This document shows, in pieces, positions 57,472 through 64,000 of a stretch of DNA of 64,000 nt. The stretch's first letter is position 1. Each line of letters opens with the position of its first letter. A model generated the notes under the pieces. It worked only from the letters and a program-made list of their open reading frames with translations. It did not search any database and had not been told where the DNA came from. This DNA comes from Sphingobium amiense (GTDB lineage: Bacteria; Pseudomonadota; Alphaproteobacteria; Sphingomonadales; Sphingomonadaceae). The stretch is taken from the NCBI RefSeq assembly GCF_003967075.1, contig NZ_AP018664.1, forward strand, positions 1,426,001 to 1,490,000. The letters are read 5' to 3'. A program made the translations under genes and the position numbers.

Positions 57472-57611
57472 TGCCCAATGGCGTGGCCAAGGGCGACCTG
57501 CCGACGAAGACCTGCCCCGCCTGTGGCCGCCCCTTCGCGTGGCGGCGCAAATGGGCGCGCGACTGGGAGCATGTCGTCTACTGCTCCGACCGCTGCCGCC
57601 GGGGAAAATAG
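57471..57611 (+). CDS. DUF2256 zinc-ribbon protein
   Basis: The 46-residue product has [18 protein letters not shown] and YCSDRCRRG with four Cys for a zinc ribbon, which matches the DUF2256 family. The ATG overlaps the alr stop by one base, so the two are co-translated. The function is unknown; in other genomes it neighbours DASH-type photolyase-like or metabolic genes. Confidence 0.85.
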   Translation: MPNGVAKGDLPTKTCPACGRPFAWRRKWARDWEHVVYCSDRCRRGK

Positions 57612-57652
57612 CGAGGGCCGCCGATCCTCTGACCGGCGGCATCCTCAACGCC

Positions 57653-58825
57653 TCAGCGCTCGATGCACATGGCGACGCCCATGCCGCCGCCGATGCAGAG
57701 CGTCGCAAGCCCCTTCTTCGCGTCGCGCTTGCCCATTTCGTAGAGCAGGGTGGTCAGCACCCGCGCGCCCGAAGCGCCGATCGGATGACCGATGGCGATC
57801 GCGCCGCCATTGACGTTGAGCTTTTCGGGATCGAATCCCAGTTCCTGCCCGACCGACAGCGCCTGCGCGGCAAAGGCCTCGTTCGCTTCGATGAGGTCGA
57901 GGTCGCCGACCGACCAGCCCGCTTTCTCCAGCGCCTTGCGGCTGGCCGGAACCGGCCCGATCCCCATGATCGAAGGATCGACGCCGCAGGTCGCAAAGCC
58001 CGCGATCCGCCCCAGCACGGCCGATCCGCGCTTCGCCGCCTCGTCCGCGGTCATCAGCACCAGCGCCGCCGCGCCGTCATTGATGCCGCTCGCATTCCCG
58101 GCGGTGACGGTGCCGTCCTTCTTGAACGCGGGCTTCAGGCTCTGCATCGCCTCGACCGTCGCGCCGTCACGGATATATTCGTCGGTGTCGACGATGGTGT
58201 CGCCCTTGCGACCCTTGACGGTGACGGGCGCGATCTCATCCCTGAAGCGGCCCGCCGCGCGCGCCGCCGACGCCTTGTTCTGGCTCGCCACGGCAAAAGC
58301 GTCCTGCGCCTCGCGGCTGATCTGATATTTCTCCGCGAGGTTTTCGGCGGTGATGCCCATATGATAATTGTTGAAGGCGTCGGTCAGCCCGTCGTGGATC
58401 ATCGTGTCGACAAGGCTGACCGGACCCATCTTCGCGCCCGCGCGCAGAAACTGGGCGTGCGGCGCCATCGACATGCTTTCCTGCCCGCCCGCGACCATGA
58501 TGCGCGCGTCCCCGGCCCGGATCGCCTGCGCCGCCAGAGCCACGGCACGCAGCCCCGAGCCGCAGAGCTGGTTGAGGCCGATGGCGGTGCGCTCGACCGG
58601 GATGCCCGCATTGACGGCGGCCTGCCTCGCAGGGTTCTGCCCCTGTCCCGCAGCCAGCACCTGACCCAGAATCACCTCGTCGATTTCGTCCGCCGCGACT
58701 CCGGCCTGAGCAAGTGCAGCGAGGATTGCCTGACGCCCCAGCTCATGCGCCGGAACGGACGCGAAAGCGCCCAGAAAACTGCCGACCGGGGTGCGTTTGG
58801 CGGCGGTGATGACGATGTCTGACAT
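57653..58825 (-). CDS. phaA: Acetyl-CoA C-acetyltransferase (beta-ketothiolase)
   Basis: This thiolase condenses two acetyl-CoA into acetoacetyl-CoA or splits it; next to PHA genes it can supply the first step of polyhydroxybutyrate. The 390-residue product has the nucleophile C88 in [11 protein letters not shown]347 in [10 protein letters not shown] and C377 in [11 protein letters not shown]. The ATG at 58825 fits the family start. The gene lies downstream of the PhaC-like hydrolase gene on the same strand. Confidence 0.92.
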   Translation of the reverse strand: MSDIVITAAKRTPVGSFLGAFASVPAHELGRQAILAALAQAGVAADEIDEVILGQVLAAGQGQNPARQAAVNAGIPVERTAIGLNQLCGSGLRAVALAAQAIRAGDARIMVAGGQESMSMAPHAQFLRAGAKMGPVSLVDTMIHDGLTDAFNNYHMGITAENLAEKYQISREAQDAFAVASQNKASAARAAGRFRDEIAPVTVKGRKGDTIVDTDEYIRDGATVEAMQSLKPAFKKDGTVTAGNASGINDGAAALVLMTADEAAKRGSAVLGRIAGFATCGVDPSIMGIGPVPASRKALEKAGWSVGDLDLIEANEAFAAQALSVGQELGFDPEKLNVNGGAIAIGHPIGASGARVLTTLLYEMGKRDAKKGLATLCIGGGMGVAMCIER

Positions 58826-58875
58826 GGGCTGATCCTCAATCTGTATGCCTGTTCTCTTCGCAGGCGCACATAGCA

Positions 58876-59964
58876 TCAGCCGCCATGACTGGAAAGCCAA
58901 AGGGAGAGGGGGCGCCAGAGCATTTCCCGCGCGCGTCCGCTCACCACCATCCCCACATGGCCGAGCGACAGGCACCATTGTTCGGCGAGAGCCGGACCGG
59001 CGGCGGCGGGCACGATGCGGTCGGATGCGGACACGATGGAGAGGGAAGGGCAGGACAGCGCCTGCGGCTCCACCCGTTCCCCCGCCACCTGCCACAGGCC
59101 GCGCCCGGACACATTGTCGGCATAAAGCCGCTCGAACAGATCGCGTCCCGCCGCGAAGGTCAGCGGCGCGCCCTGATTGGCCCAGTCCTCCACCGCGAGG
59201 AAGGCGCGCTCCGCTTCGGACCCCGGCTCCATGTCGGTAAAGGCCGCATATTTGCGGATCGTGCGCGCCGGGTCCATCGCCCAGAAGCCCGATTGCAGCA
59301 CCTCCATCGGCACATAGCCCAGCCGCTCGCACACCGCCCGCGCGTCCGTCCACAGCCTGATGACGAGCGAGCGATCCTCTTCCGGAAAGGCATCGAACCG
59401 CCACGGCGTCGCGATGGTGGCGACGGCTTTCGCACCGACCGCCCTTGCAGCGCCCAGCGTCAGGCTTCCGCCAAGGCAATAGCCCACGAGAACAGGGGGG
59501 CGGGGCAGGCCTGCGAGCAGCGGCATCAGCCTTTCGGTCACATGATGGTCCAGCCCCAGATCCGCGTCGTCCGGCTCCGGCGTGCCCCAGTCGACCAGAT
59601 AAGCGTCATGCCCTGCTGCGGCCATGTGGCGCAGCATGGATCGCTTTTCCGACAGGTCGAAAATGGCGGGAGGATTGATGAGCGAGGGAATGAAAACAAC
59701 CGGATGGCGACCATTGTCCGCCCCGAAATGCAGCAGGCGCGCGGCCCCGCAAGCGGCGGCGCAGGGCGGTGGAGGAACGGGATCGGGCCTTGCCGCCTCC
59801 TGATATTTGCGCAGCCCCGCCATCGCCTTTTGCCGCAGCGCGGGATCGCCCTCCGTTTCGCGCCATAAAATATTGAGGAAAAGGGGTAAAGGCCGCGGCC
59901 CATGTTGCGGTGCGGCAACGGCTTGTGCTATTGCGGAAGATGCAGGTGAGGGAGAGGAATGCAT
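58876..59964 (-). CDS. PhaC-like alpha/beta hydrolase
   Basis: The 362-residue product has the polyhydroxyalkanoate-synthase type nucleophile motif GYCLGG at residues 161-166, with the Cys in place of the usual lipase Ser, and preceding blocks [14 protein letters not shown] and [15 protein letters not shown]. Short proteins of this type (about 360 residues) are related to PhaC and may be true synthases or related acyltransferases. The only in-frame ATG is 59964, which overlaps the phaR ATG on the other strand. It is cotranscribed with phaA. Confidence 0.85.
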   Translation of the reverse strand: MHSSPSPASSAIAQAVAAPQHGPRPLPLFLNILWRETEGDPALRQKAMAGLRKYQEAARPDPVPPPPCAAACGAARLLHFGADNGRHPVVFIPSLINPPAIFDLSEKRSMLRHMAAAGHDAYLVDWGTPEPDDADLGLDHHVTERLMPLLAGLPRPPVLVGYCLGGSLTLGAARAVGAKAVATIATPWRFDAFPEEDRSLVIRLWTDARAVCERLGYVPMEVLQSGFWAMDPARTIRKYAAFTDMEPGSEAERAFLAVEDWANQGAPLTFAAGRDLFERLYADNVSGRGLWQVAGERVEPQALSCPSLSIVSASDRIVPAAAGPALAEQWCLSLGHVGMVVSGRAREMLWRPLSLWLSSHGG

Positions 59965-60130
59965 GACCAAATCCAAGACCGCCAATCAATCGGAACCGGT
60001 CGTCATCAAGAAGTACGCCAACCGGCGTCTCTATAACACCGAAACCTCCAGCTACATCACCCTCGACCTTCTGTCACAGATGACCCGCGAAGGGCGCGAG
60101 TTCACCGTCGTCGACGCCAAGACCGGGGAG
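59963..60130 (+). pseudogene. phaR: PhaR (PHA synthesis repressor), 5' fragment split by IS21
   Basis: The first 56 codons encode the DNA-binding N-terminal domain of PhaR: IKKYANRRLYNTETSSYITL and REFTVVDAKTGE. The frame breaks at 60131, where the IS21 element begins; translation would add Cys and stop at the TGA at 60134-60136. PhaR represses phasin and other PHA genes and is released by binding the polymer. Joined to the 3' fragment the frame is exact (191 residues), so the gene was intact before insertion. GAGAGG precedes the ATG. Confidence 0.93.
60124..60130. repeat. Left target-site duplication of the IS21 element
   Basis: CGGGGAG directly before the left end matches CGGGGAG directly after the right end at 62624-62630. 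The 7-base duplication marks the insertion point in phaR. Confidence 0.9.
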
Positions 60131-60160
60131 TGTTGATTTCCACTGAGAGTTGACCCGGGA
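60131..60160 (+). repeat. Left terminal inverted repeat of the IS21 element
   Basis: Thirty bases beginning TGTTGATTTCC match the right end base for base on the other strand. A second copy of GAGAAGTGACCC lies just inside, at about 60179-60190, as IS21 ends often carry multiple transposase sites. Confidence 0.9.
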
Positions 60161-60242
60161 GGGGCATAAGTTTCCACTGAGAAGTGACCCATGTTTTGAC
60201 TTCCCTCTGGCTGATTGGTCGGAGGATTCAGGAGTGATCGAC

Positions 60243-61769
60243 ATGGCGTTATTGAGTGTAATCCGGCGCTGGCATTTCCGGCAGCAGGTTCCGATCCGGG
60301 AGATCGAGCGGCGCACTGGTTTGTCGCGCAACACGATCCGCAAGTACCTGCGGGCGGACACGGTAGAGCCGCAGTTCAAGGTTCCCGAGCGGCCGAGCAA
60401 GCTGGACCCGTATGCGGAGAAGCTGTCAGGCTGGCTGCGGATCGAGGCTGGCAAGTCGCGCAAGCAGCGGCGCACGGCGAAGCAGATGCACGCCGATCTC
60501 GTGGTCCTGGGCTATAACGGCTCATACGGGCGCGTTGCGGCCTTCGTGCGGACCTGGAAGGCCGATCGTCAGCGCGAGCAGCAGACCAGTGGTCGCGGCA
60601 CGTTCGTGCCGCTGGTCTTTGCGCCGGGCGAGGCGTTCCAGTTCGACTGGAGCGAGGACTGGGCCTTGCTGGGCGGCAAGCAGACCAAGCTGCAGGTGGC
60701 GCACACCAAGCTGTCACACAGCCGCGCCTTCACCGTCCGAGCTTATCTGCTCCAGACTCACGAGATGCTGTTCGACGCTCTGACCCAGGCCTTCCGGGTG
60801 CTGGGCGGCGTGCCGCAGCGCGGGATTTTCGACAACATGAAGACCGCGGTTGATCGGATCGGCACGGGCAAGGCTCGGCAGGTCAACGCGCGCTTTGCCG
60901 CGATGGCCAGTCATTACCTGTTCGAGCCCGAGTTCTGTAACCCGGCTTCCGGTTGGGAGAAGGGACAGGTCGAGAAGAACGTGCAGGATGCACGGCGCCG
61001 GCTGTGGCAACCCATGCCCAGCTTCCCCGACATCGATGCGCTCAACGTCTGGCTCGAGGAGCAGTGCATCGCGCAATGGGGTCAGATCCAGCATGGCGTC
61101 CTGCCCGGCACCATCGCCGATGTGCATGCCGAAGAGGTCGCCAGTCTGATGCCGCTGGGCCGGCCCTTCGATGGCTTCGTCGAGCACACCAAGCGGGTAT
61201 CGCCGACCTGCCTGGTCTCCTTCGAGCGCAATCGCTACAGCGTGCCAGCCTCTTTCGCCAACCGGCCGGTGAGCCTGCGGGTCTACCCTGACCGGCTCGT
61301 CATCGCCGCCGAGGGCCAGGTCCTGTGCGAGCATGGCCGGATCATCGAGCGGTCCCATGACCAGCCAGGGCGGACCATCTATGACTGGCGGCATTACCTG
61401 GCGGTGATCCAGCGCAAGCCTGGCGCCCTGCGCAACGGCGCGCCCTTTGCCGAGATGCCCGAGGCCTTCCGGCAGTTGCAGGGCTTCCTGCTCAAGCGCC
61501 CCGGCGGTGACCGGGAGATGGTGGAGATCCTCGCGCTGGTCCTGCAACATGATGAGCAGGCGGTGCTCTGTTCCGTCGAACTGGCGCTGGAAGCTGGCGT
61601 GCCGACCAAGACCCATATCCTCAACATCCTCCACCGGCTGCTCGACGGCAAGCCAACCAGCATCGCCGCCATCGATACCCCACAGGCGTTGAGCCTGCGC
61701 CGGGAGCCGAAGGCCAATGTCGCGCGCTATGATACGCTGCGCGGGAAGGATCTGCGTCATGCGTCATGA
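60243..61769 (+). CDS. istA: IS21 transposase IstA
   Basis: IstA is the DDE transposase of the element. The 508-residue product has an N-terminal helix-turn-helix ([18 protein letters not shown]) and an rve-type catalytic core with D135 in FQFDWSED, D197 in IFDNMK and E244 in GQVEKNVQD. The ATG at 60243 is 8 bases behind AGGAG. The stop overlaps istB by 11 bases. The sequence is intact. Confidence 0.95.
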   Translation: MALLSVIRRWHFRQQVPIREIERRTGLSRNTIRKYLRADTVEPQFKVPERPSKLDPYAEKLSGWLRIEAGKSRKQRRTAKQMHADLVVLGYNGSYGRVAAFVRTWKADRQREQQTSGRGTFVPLVFAPGEAFQFDWSEDWALLGGKQTKLQVAHTKLSHSRAFTVRAYLLQTHEMLFDALTQAFRVLGGVPQRGIFDNMKTAVDRIGTGKARQVNARFAAMASHYLFEPEFCNPASGWEKGQVEKNVQDARRRLWQPMPSFPDIDALNVWLEEQCIAQWGQIQHGVLPGTIADVHAEEVASLMPLGRPFDGFVEHTKRVSPTCLVSFERNRYSVPASFANRPVSLRVYPDRLVIAAEGQVLCEHGRIIERSHDQPGRTIYDWRHYLAVIQRKPGALRNGAPFAEMPEAFRQLQGFLLKRPGGDREMVEILALVLQHDEQAVLCSVELALEAGVPTKTHILNILHRLLDGKPTSIAAIDTPQALSLRREPKANVARYDTLRGKDLRHAS

Positions 61770-62529
61770 TCCCGCCAGCGCCGCCGTCATGGTCATGCTG
61801 CGCTCCCTCAAGATGTACGGCATGGCCCAGGCCGTCGCTGACCTCATCGAGCAGGGGGCACCCGCCTTCGATGCGGCCATCCCCATCCTCTCCCAGTTGC
61901 TCAAGGCCGAGATGGCCGAGCGCGAGGTTCGGTCCATCGCCTACCAGATCAAGGCGGCCCGGTTCCCGGCCTACAAGGACCTGGCCGGCTTCGACTTCGC
62001 TTCCAGCGAGGTCAACGAAGCCATGGTCCGCCAGTTGCATCGCGGCGAGTTTATCGATGGCGCCCATAACGTCGTCCTGATCGGTGGCCCCGGCACCGGC
62101 AAGACGCACGTCGCCACCGCACTTGGCGTCCAGGCGGTCGAGCATCACCGCAAGAAGGTCCGCTTCTTCGCCACCGTCGACCTGGTCAACGCGCTGGAAC
62201 AGGAAAAGGCCATGAACAAGGCAGGCCAACTGTCCGAACGGCTCCTGCGCCTCGACCTCGTCATCCTCGACGAGCTCGGATACTTGCCGTTCAGCCCGTC
62301 AGGCGGCGCGCTGCTGTTCCACCTGCTGAGCAAGCTTTACGAGCGCACCAGCGTCGTCATCACCACCAACCTCAGCTTCAGCGAATGGGCTGGCGTGTTC
62401 GGTGATGCCAAGATGACAACGGCTCTGCTGGACCGGCTCACCCACCACTGTCACATCCTCGAGACCGGCAATGACAGCTTTCGGTTCAGGGCCAGCGCCG
62501 CGGACCCCAAATCACGAAAGGAAAAATAA
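61759..62529 (+). CDS. istB: IS21 helper ATPase IstB
   Basis: IstB is the AAA+ (DnaC-like) ATPase that selects the target and helps IstA. The 256-residue product has the Walker A motif GGPGTGKT at residues 109-116 and Walker B VILDEL with D171 and E172. Coupled translation with istA is suggested by the overlap. Its last codons lie about 95 bases from the right end. Confidence 0.95.
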   Translation: MRHDPASAAVMVMLRSLKMYGMAQAVADLIEQGAPAFDAAIPILSQLLKAEMAEREVRSIAYQIKAARFPAYKDLAGFDFASSEVNEAMVRQLHRGEFIDGAHNVVLIGGPGTGKTHVATALGVQAVEHHRKKVRFFATVDLVNALEQEKAMNKAGQLSERLLRLDLVILDELGYLPFSPSGGALLFHLLSKLYERTSVVITTNLSFSEWAGVFGDAKMTTALLDRLTHHCHILETGNDSFRFRASAADPKSRKEK

Positions 62530-62593
62530 CCCGCTTGACCCACCACCCGCATAGCGGGACATACCTTCCAACCGGGTCACTTCTCGATGAAAA

Positions 62594-62623
62594 TCCCGGG
62601 TCAACTCTCAGTGGAAATCAACA
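62594..62623 (-). repeat. Right terminal inverted repeat of the IS21 element
   Basis: This is the perfect mirror of the left 30-base end. The adjacent GAGAAGTGACCC copy on the minus strand lies just inside. Confidence 0.9.
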
Positions 62624-62630
62624 CGGGGAG
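62624..62630. repeat. Right target-site duplication of the IS21 element
   Basis: CGGGGAG repeats the left copy at 60124-60130. In the ancestral phaR sequence only one copy existed, between the Gly-Glu and Asp codons. Confidence 0.9.
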
Positions 62631-63038
62631 GACATCACCCATAATGTCCTGACCCAGATCATCATGGAAGAGGAACAGCGCGGCAAGAACATGCTGCCCG
62701 TCAACTTCCTGCGCCAGTTGATCGCCATGTATGGCGATTCCATGCAGTCGATGGTGCCGCAATATCTCGAAGCGTCGATGGACGCTTTCCGCAAGAACCA
62801 GCAGCAGTTTCAGGAAGCGATGAAGGGCGCGTTCGGCGGCGGCCCGCTTGCGGAAATCGCCAAGCGCAACATGCAGATGTTCGAAGCGGCGGCGAGCGCG
62901 TTCGGCACCGGCGTTCCGGGCATGCCCGGCATGACCCCGCCCGCGCCCTCCGCATCGGAAGGCAGCAAGGACGACGAGATCAACGACCTCAAGGCACAGC
63001 TCGCCGCCCTCAATGCAAAGATCGACAGGCTGAGCTGA
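62631..63038 (+). pseudogene. phaR: PhaR, 3' fragment beyond the IS21 insertion
   Basis: The continuation of PhaR reads DITHNVLTQIIMEEEQRG, then a helical oligomerisation region and an Ala/Gly/Pro linker followed by a last coiled-coil helix. The frame is open upstream into the IS right end, from a TTG at 62535, so an abnormal fusion peptide could be made. Without the N-terminal domain it cannot bind the phaR operator. Joined with the 5' part it is a normal 191-residue PhaR. Confidence 0.92.
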
Positions 63039-63045
63039 TCCCGGC

Positions 63046-63387
63046 ATGGCGAAGGCGGATCGTCTGGAGCGGCTCGACATGCGCCGGGCTGAACTGGAGG
63101 CCGACTATCGCGATGCCCTGATCGCCGCATTGCGCGCCACGGCGGCGGGCCGCTGGGGTCTGTTCGGCCATCATGCCGACCGTCATGCGCGCGCGGCGGC
63201 CAAACCCGCGCTCGACCAACTGGAAGAACTGGCGGACGATATAGACCGTCTGCGCGAGCAACTGGGCCTGGAACCCTTCACGCTTCATCGGCAGTTCCTG
63301 GCGGCGCGCGGCCCGGTGGCGGCGGACGCGGTGGGGGAACCGAAACAGGCGAAGGCATGGCTGGCGCAGATGGGCGCGGCGGACTGA
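63046..63387 (+). CDS. Hypothetical protein downstream of phaR
   Basis: The 113-residue product is helical and charged, beginning LERLDMRRAELEADYRDALIAALRAT, with a mid-region WGLFGHH and a coiled-coil-like stretch ALDQLEELADDIDRLREQLG. No family is recognised. It follows the phaR fragment after 7 bases and may have been in the phaR transcript. The sequence looks cytoplasmic. Confidence 0.75.
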   Translation: MAKADRLERLDMRRAELEADYRDALIAALRATAAGRWGLFGHHADRHARAAAKPALDQLEELADDIDRLREQLGLEPFTLHRQFLAARGPVAADAVGEPKQAKAWLAQMGAAD

Positions 63388-63475
63388 CCGCCCTTCGCGC
63401 CTGTCGCTCTGGGGGTCGACACAGGTGGCGCGTCTGTCCTATGGCGCGCCATCTTTTCCGTCCTGCCAGCCTTAA

Positions 63476-64000
<525 letters not shown>

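Larger units (their letters stand above)
60131..62623 (+). mobile_element. IS21-family insertion sequence, complete
   Basis: A 2493-base element with istA and istB is bounded by perfect 30-base inverted repeats starting TGTTGATTTCC and ending in its mirror. Ends with TG and CA and further internal GAGAAGTGACCC copies near both ends are typical of IS21. It carries a 7-base target duplication, so it moved as a single unit. It splits phaR. The full-length genes suggest that it is recent and perhaps active. Confidence 0.96.

Overview
The window is high-GC chromosomal DNA from an alphaproteobacterium of the sphingomonad group (Sphingomonadaceae; Sphingobium or a close genus is my inference). The signs are the mreBCD-mrdA-rodA order, an ScfR/PccR-type propionate regulator next to pccB, PhaR-controlled polyhydroxyalkanoate genes, and dispersed palindromic repeats typical of this family. 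Most of the sequence is dense housekeeping DNA with stop/start overlaps inside operons.

Layout. Positions 1-1.5 kb are a decayed accessory edge: the end of a TetR-type regulator, a broken outer-membrane phospholipase A fragment, an AlpA-like excisionase and a tRNA-Lys gene that probably served as an integration site. 1.6-7.3 kb is the rod-shape operon (mreB, mreC, mreD, PBP2, rodA; minus strand). 7.4-18 kb carries mutL, a MaoC dehydratase, a PhoD phosphatase, a deoxyinosine glycosylase, ychF, the agmatine-to-putrescine pair aguA-aguB, an M28 peptidase and rpsD. 18.6-22.5 kb carries a chorismate mutase and the rpiB-glyA-nrdR-trmJ operon. 22.5-26.6 kb is the trehalose cluster otsB-GH15-otsA. 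26.7-36.5 kb has parC, a GGDEF-EAL protein, the DUF1285-NUDIX-cca operon, folB and small secreted proteins. 36.5-37.2 kb is a long non-coding stretch with a possible structured RNA and tRNA-Thr. 37.4-45.2 kb has rarA, a glycosyltransferase, a MOSC protein and RNase R.

45.3-54.6 kb is a propionyl-CoA assimilation locus. A divergent ScfR/PccR regulator faces pccB, epimerase, methylmalonyl-CoA mutase, bioB (biotin for the carboxylase), a small membrane protein and pccA. A palindrome built from TTTGC half-sites lies in the divergent promoter. 54.8-57.6 kb holds an MHS transporter, alanine racemase and a DUF2256 protein. 57.6-63.0 kb is a polyhydroxyalkanoate block: a thiolase and a PhaC-like hydrolase on the minus strand, and divergently phaR, which is split by a complete IS21-family element with perfect 30-bp ends and a 7-bp target duplication. 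The window ends in proS.

I did not find a convincing wholly new system. The most useful observations are the IS21 disruption of phaR, the ScfR operator cluster and the genes it would control, the structured non-coding region near 36.8-37.06 kb, a GH15 gene with no canonical start codon in the expected place, a degenerate GGDEF domain with an intact inhibitory site, and the island scar at tRNA-Lys.
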